Source of the DNA: an uncultured Chloroflexota bacterium
Lineage (GTDB): Bacteria; Chloroflexota; Chloroflexia; Thermomicrobiales; UBA6265
Assembly: GCA_937901745.1 (NCBI GenBank)
Contig: CALGSZ010000057.1
Span: 1-64,000, forward strand
Direction: 5' to 3'
DNA: 64,000 nt
The first letter of the stretch is position 1, and each line of letters begins with the position of its first letter. Position numbers and translations under genes: made by a program. The notes under the pieces are model-generated. The model made no database searches. It saw only the letters and a program-made list of their open reading frames with translations, and was not told the origin of the DNA. Shown one piece after another: positions 32,426 to 39,570 of the stretch.

Positions 32426-33823
32426 TCACTCTGTTTCCACGGGTAAGCCGGCTTCCGCCCACGCTACCATGCCCCCAGCCACGTTGACTAGATCCCATCT
32501 CCCGAGCGGCTCCAGCAGGCTGATCGCCACCGTCGAGCGGTAGCCGGTGCCGCAGATGACCGCCAGTGTGCTCGCTCCATTGACTGGAATCTCGGCCCCC
32601 CGTGCGATCTCCCCGACAAAGCGGTTCGCCGCGCCGGAAATACGACCGCTCTTCCATTCCGCCGACGATCGCACGTCGAGCACGACCAAATCTTGCGCGC
32701 TCTGAAGTCGATCGTGAAGCTGCGATGGCGTAATCTCCGGGATGGATGCCACCGGGCGACCCGAGGCTTGCCAAGCCTCCACGCCACCCTCCAGATACCC
32801 AGCCACCGAATCCAAGCCGATCCGGCGTAGGTCGGTGCGAGCCGCCTCGAAATGCGCCTCATCGTCCACGATGAGGATCAGGTCGCGGTCGTAGGGCGCG
32901 AGCCAACCGGCCCAGTTGACGAAGTCTGGACTGTCACCAGCGAAATACGAGCCGGGAATATGCGCCGCGAGGAACGCTTGCGGTGATCGCGCATCCATGA
33001 CGAGAGCGCCGGCCGCCAGCCGGTGCTCGACCTCGTCGGGATCGAGCGGCCGTCCGGCCGGAAGCTCCGAGAGGAGCGCCGGTCCGACTTTGTTGACGCG
33101 CTTCATGGTCGGATAGTAGGTAGGCGGCGTGGGCAAATCGCTCAACACCGCGCTGATGAATGTCTCCTTCGAGGCGAGCGTCGCGGGCTGCATCGCGTAA
33201 TTGAAGCGACGCTCCTGACCCATCGTGGTATGTGGCGCGTCGCCGATCTTCCTGCCGCACGATGAGCCGGCGGTGTGGCCTGGATAGACAATCACGTCGT
33301 CCGGCAGCCAGGTCAGGCGATTGGCGAAGGTCTCGTACAGTTGCTCGGCCAGACCTTGCGTGTGGGCTGGCCCTAGGAGATCCGGCCGGCCAACCTCTCC
33401 GACGAAGAGCAAATCCCCCGAGTAGAGCGCGATCGGCGCGTCGCGTTGTGCGGGGTCATAGAGGAGAAAGCTCATGTGCTCCGGCGTGTGTCCGGGCGTC
33501 CAGAACGCGCGCAGGCGGAGCCGCCCGACGGCGATCTCGTCACCGTCGTCCAGGGGCCGGTGCGGGAACTCGGATTGGCCGAGCCGGCTGGCGTAGATGG
33601 GAGCGCCGGTCGCCGCCGCTAGCTCGCGAGCGCCGGAGACGAAGTCGGCGTGGACGTGCGTTTCGAGAATCGCCGTGATTTTCAAGCCCCGCTTCGCGGC
33701 CCACTCGAGATAGGCATCGATGTCGCGTCGAGGATCGATGACAGCGACTTCGCCCGCCGCCTCATCAGCGATGAGGTACGCGACTTGAGCCAGGCCTGGG
33801 GTGTACACGCGATCGAGGATCAC
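32426..33823 (-). CDS. Persulfide dioxygenase-like MBL fold / double rhodanese protein (CstB type)
   Basis: A 465-residue protein with an N-terminal metallo-beta-lactamase domain of ETHE1 type (ETHVHADFVSG; His56, His58, Asp60), then two rhodanese-like domains. The first (about 260-355) has LIVDDEAHFE where the Cys loop would be, so it is inactive; the second (about 365-465) carries Cys424 in VICGTGYRS. The same order, dioxygenase then dead rhodanese then active rhodanese, is known from Staphylococcus CstB, which turns low-molecular-weight persulfide into thiosulfate. Neighbours include a CstR-like regulator and a sulfite oxidase. Confidence 0.85.
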   Translation of the reverse strand: MILDRVYTPGLAQVAYLIADEAAGEVAVIDPRRDIDAYLEWAAKRGLKITAILETHVHADFVSGARELAAATGAPIYASRLGQSEFPHRPLDDGDEIAVGRLRLRAFWTPGHTPEHMSFLLYDPAQRDAPIALYSGDLLFVGEVGRPDLLGPAHTQGLAEQLYETFANRLTWLPDDVIVYPGHTAGSSCGRKIGDAPHTTMGQERRFNYAMQPATLASKETFISAVLSDLPTPPTYYPTMKRVNKVGPALLSELPAGRPLDPDEVEHRLAAGALVMDARSPQAFLAAHIPGSYFAGDSPDFVNWAGWLAPYDRDLILIVDDEAHFEAARTDLRRIGLDSVAGYLEGGVEAWQASGRPVASIPEITPSQLHDRLQSAQDLVVLDVRSSAEWKSGRISGAANRFVGEIARGAEIPVNGASTLAVICGTGYRSTVAISLLEPLGRWDLVNVAGGMVAWAEAGLPVETE

Positions 33824-33870
33824 CTGGATCCCTCCTTGGTAAGGGTGAGTACGGTCAGAGCGGGCGATGC

Positions 33871-34155
33871 CTACCGCCCGCTACGCACGAGCGCGCGCAC
33901 GGCTTGCTCGATTGCTTCCTGGGGAGAGTCGAATTCCTCCGGGTGACGCAGGCAGCGCAAGGCGAACGCTTCGAGGAGGTGACCACTGAGGCCATTGACA
34001 GCGGCCCTGACGGCGGCGAGCTGGTTTATGATCTCCACGCAGTCTCGCCCCTCTTCGACCATGCGCTGGATGCCCCTGGTCTGGCCCTCGATCTTCTTCA
34101 GCCGATCAATGATCTCCGCTCGCTCTTCGGCGGGGAGGTTATGGACACTCGCCAC
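33871..34155 (-). CDS. CsoR/CstR-family sensor repressor
   Basis: A 94-residue four-helix DUF156 regulator. IEGQTRGIQRMVEEGRDCVEIINQL is the family core. Cys39 and Cys68 are 29 residues apart, as in copper sensor CsoR and persulfide sensor CstR. The position where CsoR has its metal-binding His, four residues before the second Cys, is Phe64. This favours sulfide/persulfide sensing over copper. It is co-transcribed with an FmdB-type protein and the CstB-like enzyme behind a promoter whose spacer carries a G/C-tract operator. Confidence 0.85.
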   Translation of the reverse strand: MASVHNLPAEERAEIIDRLKKIEGQTRGIQRMVEEGRDCVEIINQLAAVRAAVNGLSGHLLEAFALRCLRHPEEFDSPQEAIEQAVRALVRSGR

Positions 34156-34189
34156 GATGCACTCCTGATGCGCGTTGCGCGCCTGGAAG

Positions 34190-34414
34190 CTATTCAGGAC
34201 AGCGACTCGACGAGGAAATTGCGCAGCCGCCGATTGAGACGCCGCATAGGCCGGTGGCGCTGACCAGCGACCGAGGGGACACGGCGTTGAGCTGGCGCAG
34301 CGCGGTCATCTGGCCGCATTGCGGGCATTCGAGCACACCCGGCCCGGGTATGGTGCGGACCGCCTGCTCGAAGACGTGGTCACATTGCTTACACCGATAT
34401 TCGTAAGTCGGCAT
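34190..34414 (-). CDS. FmdB-family zinc ribbon protein
   Basis: A 74-residue protein. MPTYEYRCKQCDHVFEQ at the N-terminus and LECPQCGQ give the four zinc Cys of FmdB-type ribbons; the C-terminal half is Ser-rich with two further Cys (LCGVSIGGCA). FmdB-like proteins are small putative regulators of unknown mechanism. ATG at 34414 has GGAGGGAG nine bases upstream. It is the first gene of the persulfide operon. Confidence 0.82.
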   Translation of the reverse strand: MPTYEYRCKQCDHVFEQAVRTIPGPGVLECPQCGQMTALRQLNAVSPRSLVSATGLCGVSIGGCAISSSSRCPE

Positions 34415-34461
34415 CAACGACGGCTCCCTCCATGTGGCCACGTAACGGCCAGACGGGAGTG

Positions 34462-34490
34462 AATATACCCTACCCCCCTATAGTAATCAA
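34462..34490 (-). promoter_or_regulatory. Promoter of the persulfide operon with embedded G-tract operator
   Basis: On the minus strand TTGATT (34485-34490), a 17-base spacer and TATATT (34462-34467). The spacer holds a six-G run (34473-34478 on the minus strand) flanked by ACTATA and TAGGG. CsoR/RcnR-family repressors bind G/C tracts with AT-rich flanks, so the regulator at 33871 likely acts here. Confidence 0.65.
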
Positions 34491-34511
34491 GTGCTGGGTG
34501 CTGGGTGCTGA
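34491..34511. repeat. Triple 7-bp tandem repeat
   Basis: GTGCTGG, GTGCTGG and GTGCTGA follow one another in the 240-base divergent gap before the sulfite oxidase. No function is evident. Confidence 0.7.
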
Positions 34512-34654
34512 GGGGACGGGATGCGGGTGGTGTGGATGGGGATGATGGGTGGGCATAGAATTTGTGGGCCGAGCCGCATGCAACTGAGGGCCCGTGGCGA
34601 GCCGGCGTACTGGTTGGCAGGAGTCGGATCGAGAGGGGAGAAAGGAGCGAAGCG

Positions 34655-35854
34655 ATGGGTGAGCATCGTGGCGCTGTACTGTCGTTCCATCGCGCGGCTG
34701 AGCTTTCCCGGCGCGATCTGTTGCGTCGCCTGACTGCCGCCGGATTCTCTGCCCCCGTGATCGCGTCCATCCTCATGTCGGAAGGGCTGGCGCAGGAAGC
34801 CTCGCCCGCGGCTACTCCGGCCGCGCCTCAGCCTGACCCGTCGATTACGGGCAAGGATCCCCGCATGATCGTCAACGATCCGCTCAACCTCGAGACGCCG
34901 CTTCACGAGCTCGACGACCTGATCGTGCCCAATGAGCTGTTCTTCGTCCGCAGCCATGCGCCGGTGCCCACGATCGCGCCGGCGGATTACCGGCTACAGG
35001 TAACTGGGCATGTCGAGCGAGAGCTGCAGCTGAGTTTGGACGACCTCAGGGGCATGCCACAGCAGACGATCACGGCCTTCCTCGAGTGCTCGGGCAACAG
35101 CCGCAGCCGGTTCGATCCGATCGCGGATGGGACCCAGTGGGGCAACGGCGCGGTCGGCACGGCGGAATGGACCGGCGTGCGGCTCCGCGACGTGCTCGAG
35201 ATGGCGGGTGTCAGGGAAGGCGCGGTCGATGTCGTCTCCCAAGGCGGCGATCTGGAGGTAATGCAGCGCGGCTTGCCGCTGGGCAAGGCGTACGAACCCA
35301 ACACGCTCATCGTCTTACAGATGAATGGCGTAGATTTGCCGCCCGCTCACGGTGGGCCGGCGCGACTCTTCGTGCCGGGCTGGGGTGGCATCGCCTCGAC
35401 CAAGTGGCTCGTCCGCCTCGAGGTGCTCGATCGCGTCTTCAACGGCCGCTTCAATTCCGAGTCGTACCAGATCATCACCGAGGAGGGGGTGAAAGTCCGG
35501 CCGGTGCGCGAGATGCCGGTCAAGTCGGTCATCACGCGGCCGCTTCCCGGCGATCAGCTAACCGCCGGCCAACAGACGCTCGTCGGGTATGCCTGGTCGG
35601 GTTACGGCGGCATTGCCACCGTCGAGGTCAGCGTTGATGACGGCGCGACCTGGGCGGAGGCGCAAATCACCCACCAGGCTGGTCCGCTCGCCTGGGTGCG
35701 ATTCGAGTACACCTGGGACGCGCAGCCGGGGCAGACGCGGCTCCTGTCGCGAGCGACCGATGAGCTAGGCGAGCAACAACCGACGGAAGTGCCTTGGAAC
35801 TCCCGAGGCTACCAGATGAACGCGATCTATCCGGTCCCGGTGACCATCTCGTGA
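34655..35854 (+). CDS. Tat-exported sulfite oxidase-like molybdopterin enzyme
   Basis: A 399-residue enzyme. A twin-arginine signal SRRDLLRRL (R19-R20) is followed by a hydrophobic stretch to about residue 46. The oxidoreductase Mo-cofactor domain has FLECSGNSR with Cys145, the Mo-ligand position, and HGGPARLFVPGWGGI. A C-terminal dimerisation domain follows from about residue 285 (VKSVITRPLPGDQL). It likely oxidises sulfite to sulfate outside the cytoplasm. ATG 34655 has AGGAG upstream; 31 upstream in-frame residues are dispensable. It is divergent from the persulfide operon. Confidence 0.88.
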   Translation: MGEHRGAVLSFHRAAELSRRDLLRRLTAAGFSAPVIASILMSEGLAQEASPAATPAAPQPDPSITGKDPRMIVNDPLNLETPLHELDDLIVPNELFFVRSHAPVPTIAPADYRLQVTGHVERELQLSLDDLRGMPQQTITAFLECSGNSRSRFDPIADGTQWGNGAVGTAEWTGVRLRDVLEMAGVREGAVDVVSQGGDLEVMQRGLPLGKAYEPNTLIVLQMNGVDLPPAHGGPARLFVPGWGGIASTKWLVRLEVLDRVFNGRFNSESYQIITEEGVKVRPVREMPVKSVITRPLPGDQLTAGQQTLVGYAWSGYGGIATVEVSVDDGATWAEAQITHQAGPLAWVRFEYTWDAQPGQTRLLSRATDELGEQQPTEVPWNSRGYQMNAIYPVPVTIS

Positions 35855-35918
35855 TGCGCTCGGCGGATCGCTGCCTCTGACGGCCAGCAACGCGACACCG
35901 GCAGATCGGGCACGTGAG

Positions 35919-35951
35919 AACGGGAGGATGGCGGATGGTCATCCTCCCGTT
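35919..35951. terminator. Bidirectional terminator hairpin
   Basis: AACGGGAGGATG (35919-35930) pairs perfectly with CATCCTCCCGTT (35940-35951) around a nine-base loop, between the convergent sulfite oxidase and aldo/keto reductase genes. Confidence 0.8.
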
Positions 35952-35977
35952 GCTTCTCGCTCGATTCGCGACGAGGA

Positions 35978-36916
35978 TCAGTCGGCCGCGCCCTTCAGCG
36001 GGTAGTCGTGCGCCAGACGCCCCTCGTTAGCGTCGTAATCGCGTGTCGTCTTGAACGGCTCGAATTTGCCGTCCCGTGCGACCGCGGCCGTGCGGGCGAG
36101 AATGTCGGCTCGCTCCTCATCGGTCAGCGGAGTGAAGTTGCGCGCGGTGGCGACGTTCTTCTCGAGAACTTCCATCGAGTCGATGCCGCTGACGACCGTC
36201 GCGACGGGTAGGCTCATGGTGTAGCGGAGCGCCTCGGCTGGCGTGACGTTGGCGCCGCTGTGGAGTAGGTGCCCATCCGCCAGGCTCTTCATCGCGATGA
36301 CCGCGATGCCCTGCTCCTGGCAGATCGGAAGGATCTCCCGCTCGAAGCTCGCGTAGTGGGCGTCAAGGACATTGAGCGGCATCTGGCAGGCGTCCCAGGG
36401 GAAGCCGTGGGAGAGCATTCGCTTGAAGATGTCCGGGTGCTTGTGCCCGGTGAAGCCGATGTACCGGACCTTCCCCTGCTCCTTCGCCTTGAGCAGCGCT
36501 TCGGCCGATCCGCCGGGCGCGAAGATCCAATCCGGGTCGTCCTCCCATACCACCTCGTGGATCTGCCAGAGATCCAAGTAATCGACCTGGAGGCGCTGAA
36601 GGCTTTGCTCGAGCTTGAGAAGCGAGTTCTTCGCCTTGCGGTCGTGAGCGCAGTCCTTGGTCATGACGAAGAGCTGGTCGCGCTTGCCCCAGGTGCGGAT
36701 CGCCTTGCCCATCCGCACCTCAGAGATTCCGGAGTTGTACTCCCAGGCGTTATCGAGGAATGTCACACCCGCGTCGAAGGCCGCGTGCATCAGCCGGATC
36801 GCCTCGTCCTCGGGCGGGACACCGATGTGAAATCCGCCGAGACCGAGCAGCGAAACCTGCTCGCCGGTCTTTCCGAAGGGGCGGAGCGGCATGCCGGCGG
36901 CATTCGTCGTGTTCAT
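35978..36916 (-). CDS. Aldo/keto reductase
   Basis: A 312-residue NADPH-dependent reductase of AKR type. N-terminal LRPFGKTGEQVSLLGLGGFH, catalytic Asp and Tyr in FLDNAWEYNSG, Lys in FVMTKDC and QVDYLDLWQIHEV are visible. The usual catalytic His is within the QIHEV segment. ATG 36916 has AGGAGG six bases upstream. Substrate unknown. The C-terminal tail TRDYDANEGRLAHDYPLKG is typical of predicted oxidoreductases of this subgroup. Confidence 0.88.
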   Translation of the reverse strand: MNTTNAAGMPLRPFGKTGEQVSLLGLGGFHIGVPPEDEAIRLMHAAFDAGVTFLDNAWEYNSGISEVRMGKAIRTWGKRDQLFVMTKDCAHDRKAKNSLLKLEQSLQRLQVDYLDLWQIHEVVWEDDPDWIFAPGGSAEALLKAKEQGKVRYIGFTGHKHPDIFKRMLSHGFPWDACQMPLNVLDAHYASFEREILPICQEQGIAVIAMKSLADGHLLHSGANVTPAEALRYTMSLPVATVVSGIDSMEVLEKNVATARNFTPLTDEERADILARTAAVARDGKFEPFKTTRDYDANEGRLAHDYPLKGAAD

Positions 36917-37046
36917 CCCGATCCTCCTCACCTTGGGACGCAAGGCAGCGACCGCGCTGACTTCTCAGCGACAACAGCGCGCGTGCCAGTTCTTCCTTCC
37001 AGCCTCCCTGACCAGACCTCTCCCTCCTGGCTGTCCGGCGGGAAGC

Positions 37047-37970
37047 CTACGATAGCACGGCGGTCAGCAGAACGATAACAGCGATGACCGCGACGATCGC
37101 GGCGATGACGACCGCGACGCGGCCCTTGGCAACCGGCGCTTCGCCGCTCACTTTGCCGGACTGTCCGTTGACGACCAGTTGATACGTCTTGCCGTTGTAG
37201 CCGAACGCGGCCAGCCAAGCCGGCAAGTAGAGCAAGCGAGCGGCCAAGTCAGTAACCTGCGTGTCGACGCGCAGATCCTTGTGGCGACTCCCGGGAACGA
37301 GCCGGGAGCAGGTGTCGCGCTCCTTGCTCTCGATTTGCTTCTTCGCGCGCTCCAGTGCGGCCGTGCGATCGAGTGCTGAAAGCTCGACTTCGCGGCCGAG
37401 CAGAAAATCTTGCCGGTAGGAGACGAGCGCGCCCCAGTCGTAATCGCCGAGGCGAGCCAGCCAATCCTGCGGCAAGCCTTTGGAGCCGGAGACGAGCACG
37501 CGCTCATATTCGCCTTCGTGCTGGCCGCCGGCGGGGCGCCAGTCGGTGACGGTCGTGGTGCGCGTTTGCGTGGCTGGCTTGCCGTTCTCCGTTGTGGCGA
37601 CTTGTTCCTCCACCTCGCGATCGTAGCCGGCGGTGGCGGTCCAGCGGCTGATTGCTCGGCCGCGGCACTCCCAGACCGGGACATAGACGGCTTGGAGCTT
37701 GTGCGTCACCGCCTTGTCGCGCAGATCCTTCGGGCGGAAGAAGCCTTCGCCGAGCCAGGCGCGGTAGACGCGCTCGACCTCGGTATCGGGGAAGGAGAAC
37801 GGGATCAGCGCTTCCGGCTTCGGCACTTCCGGATCGTCTGGACCGGCAATGACGTGCTCGGAGCCGCAGAATGGGCACCGGATACTCGTCCCCTGAGCGA
37901 CGGCTGCCGTCGTCGCGCCGCAGTTCTTGCAGGTGAAGCTCGTCGTGGGGTGTGTCGCGGTGGACGCCAT
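37047..37970 (-). CDS. Zinc-ribbon membrane-anchored protein
   Basis: A 307-residue protein of unknown function. Residues about 13-37 hold a zinc ribbon (FTCKNCGATT, IRCPFCGSEH). The central region (about 50-265) is soluble and ends with LYLPAWLAAFGYNGKTYQLVVNGQSGKVSGEAP, a segment seen in zinc-ribbon primosome-like (PriA-like) membrane proteins. One C-terminal helix (VAVVIAAIVAVIAVIVLLTAVL) anchors it, so the ribbon faces the cytoplasm or is exposed according to orientation. ATG 37970 has AAGGAG upstream. Divergent from the AhpD-like gene. Confidence 0.75.
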   Translation of the reverse strand: MASTATHPTTSFTCKNCGATTAAVAQGTSIRCPFCGSEHVIAGPDDPEVPKPEALIPFSFPDTEVERVYRAWLGEGFFRPKDLRDKAVTHKLQAVYVPVWECRGRAISRWTATAGYDREVEEQVATTENGKPATQTRTTTVTDWRPAGGQHEGEYERVLVSGSKGLPQDWLARLGDYDWGALVSYRQDFLLGREVELSALDRTAALERAKKQIESKERDTCSRLVPGSRHKDLRVDTQVTDLAARLLYLPAWLAAFGYNGKTYQLVVNGQSGKVSGEAPVAKGRVAVVIAAIVAVIAVIVLLTAVLS

Positions 37971-38054
37971 TTGATCTCGCTCCTTGCGCACGCGCGGCTG
38001 CCGGTGGGGCATTGTTTCGTGATGCTGATAATGGCACAGATCGGTCCCCATTTC

Positions 38055-38215
38055 GTAGGGGCGGGACCTGTGCCGCCCGAAGGGCGACAACATCCATCAA
38101 AATGGCGCTACGTTGTGGCAAGGCACCCACTGCCGGCAGGGAGACAACATTCATCCAAACGGCGCCACCTGGCGGACAAATCACCGACGGTCCGTTGGGC
38201 GATGACATCCAATGT
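38055..38215. repeat. Degenerate REP-like intergenic element with internal direct repeats
   Basis: It starts with GTAGGGGCGGGACC (38055-38068), which pairs partly with GGTCCC at 38043. Two imperfect copies of a 37-41 base unit follow (38071-38111 and 38131-38168), sharing GACAACAT-CATC-AAA-GGCGC-AC, with a third partial copy at 38198-38211. It fills the gap between divergent genes. Confidence 0.55.
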
Positions 38216-38230
38216 AGGAGGCAGGCATCA

Positions 38231-38620
38231 ATGACGAACGCTGGTGAGCGGGTTGCCACATTCCGCAAGGAGCGGCAGCGGCAGAACGCGCGAATCGCGG
38301 AGTTACAGCACCTCGGCATCAACCGCTTCTTCCGGCTCGATAGCGCGGCCTACGAGGATGGTCCGCTGCCGGGGCGCACGAAAGAGCTGCTCGGTTTGGT
38401 CGCCTCACTCGTCCTCCGCTGCGACGACTGCGTGACGTACCACCTCGATCAGTGCGTGGCAGCGGGCTGGACTGACGAGGAAATCGCCGATGCGCTCAAC
38501 GTCGGGCTCGTCGTCGGTGGCAGCATCGTCATCCCGCACTTGCGCCGTGCGGTCGACACCCTCGACGCGATCCGGGCTGAGCACGATGCGAAGGCCTCTC
38601 AGGAAGGGGATGGCCGATGA
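38231..38620 (+). CDS. Carboxymuconolactone decarboxylase / AhpD-like protein
   Basis: A 129-residue helical protein. LLGLVASLVLRCDDCVTYHLDQCVAAG contains the CxxC plus His motif of AhpD-like alkylhydroperoxidases (RCDDC, then H), followed by DEEIADALNVGLVVGGSIVIPH. This points to a peroxidase or thiol role rather than lactone decarboxylation. ATG 38231 has AGGAGG nine bases upstream; the open frame upstream runs through the repeat element and is not coding. It is followed by dps, which fits an oxidative-stress pair. Confidence 0.85.
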   Translation: MTNAGERVATFRKERQRQNARIAELQHLGINRFFRLDSAAYEDGPLPGRTKELLGLVASLVLRCDDCVTYHLDQCVAAGWTDEEIADALNVGLVVGGSIVIPHLRRAVDTLDAIRAEHDAKASQEGDGR

Positions 38621-38656
38621 GGTGTCTGGCATGAAGTTTGCGTCAGGAAGAAAATT

Positions 38657-38690
38657 GCCCCAAGGGAGGCCATTTGGGCGAACTTGGGGC
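38657..38690. terminator. Inverted repeat between AhpD-like gene and dps
   Basis: GCCCCAAG (38657-38664) pairs perfectly with CTTGGGGC (38683-38690). It could be a weak terminator or an operator in front of dps; sequence alone does not decide. Confidence 0.4.
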
Positions 38691-38739
38691 GATCTACCCT
38701 GAATTAGAAAGTTTCGCTGATCCATAGGAGGTGGACACA

Positions 38740-39234
38740 ATGACAGCGACGACGCGGAAGTTCCGCACCGCGAATGATCTTCCCGCGAAGACGCGCGAGG
38801 CGATGATCGAACTGTGCAACCAGCAGCTGGCGGATAGCCTCGATCTCTACAGCCAGCTCAAGCAGGCGCATTGGAACGTCAAGGGCAAGGACTTCTTCCA
38901 GCTCCATGAGCTCTTTGATGAGCTGGCGGCGCATGCCCTGGAGTGGGTAGATCTCATTGCCGAGCGGGCGACGGCGCTCGGCGGCGAGGCGCGGGGCACT
39001 GTCCGCATGTCCGCGGCCAATTCGCGCTTGCCGGAGTATCCCAGCGATGTGACCGAAGGCATGGAGCACGTCAAGGCGCTGGTTGAGCGTATGGCCAATT
39101 ACGCCGCCTCGACGCGGGCCGCCATCGACACCGCGAGCGAGGCGGGCGATCAGTCGACGTCTGACATGTTCACCGAGGTCTCCCGGCAAGCGGATAAGGA
39201 CCTCTGGTTCCTCGAGGCACACCTGCAAGGATAA
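38740..39234 (+). CDS. dps: Dps-family DNA-protecting ferritin
   Basis: A 164-residue mini-ferritin that stores iron and protects DNA from peroxide. The ferroxidase pattern HWNVKGKDFFQLHELFDELAAHALEWVD (His44, His56, Asp60 and the following acidic residues) is typical of Dps. The N-terminus has a few basic residues (TTRKFRT). ATG 38740 has AGGAGGT seven bases upstream, better than GTG 38731. It follows the AhpD-like gene. Confidence 0.93.
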   Translation: MTATTRKFRTANDLPAKTREAMIELCNQQLADSLDLYSQLKQAHWNVKGKDFFQLHELFDELAAHALEWVDLIAERATALGGEARGTVRMSAANSRLPEYPSDVTEGMEHVKALVERMANYAASTRAAIDTASEAGDQSTSDMFTEVSRQADKDLWFLEAHLQG

Positions 39235-39248
39235 GCACGTCAGGAGAT

Positions 39249-39309
39249 GCCGCGGCTCAGCGGGCTGTGAGGGCGGGCGGAAAGATCCGCCGCCATCCCG
39301 GGCCGCGGC
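39249..39309. terminator. Nested hairpin after dps
   Basis: Outer arms GCCGCGG (39249-39255) and CCGCGGC (39303-39309) enclose an inner stem GGCGGA (39276-39281) and TCCGCC (39286-39291) closed by AAGA. TTCTGTTTG follows, as for a terminator. Confidence 0.45.
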
Positions 39310-39348
39310 TTCTGTTTGCCGCGCTCGGCGCCAGTCGAACGCATGTCC

Positions 39349-39354
39349 TATACT
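39349..39354 (+). promoter_or_regulatory. Possible -10 for the ffh operon
   Basis: TATACT lies in an AT-rich patch in otherwise GC-rich DNA, but no -35 hexamer stands 16-18 bases upstream. If used, the leader would exceed 200 bases. Confidence 0.3.
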
Positions 39355-39570
39355 ATTGAATAGCCTGGCTCGCGGGAGGTGAGGGGAGCGCTCCACCGGA
39401 TCGGTTGCGGCGTGCTTGTCTCGCTGCCTGCCATCTGGCATGCTGACCGTGGCAGGCTCTCGATGCGCAGATCGCCCCGCGCAGGCACTGTCCCCGATTG
39501 CCTCTGATACGCGCGAGCCGCAAGATGTGCTGCCTGCCACGGTTCATCGTCGCTACGACTGGAACGGATC

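Larger units (their letters stand above)
39235..39570. other. Intergenic region before ffh
   Basis: 336 bases with no gene I can support. It holds a nested hairpin after dps (39249-39309) and a possible -10 at 39349. I looked for 4.5S SRP RNA because ffh follows, but its conserved GGAAG/GCAG loop core is absent. Confidence 0.55.

Noticed and set aside
34562..34654. Longer sulfite oxidase N-terminus
   Set aside because: The extra 31 residues precede the Tat signal, which must be near the N-terminus, and AGGAG marks the ATG at 34655.
37971..38230. N-terminal extension of the AhpD-like protein through the repeat region
   Set aside because: The open frame continues only because the repeat lacks stops; AGGAGG and family alignment place the start at 38231.
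39235..39570. 4.5S SRP RNA gene before ffh
   Set aside because: The conserved GGAAG and GCAG core of the apical loop is missing, and the stems found fit a terminator better.
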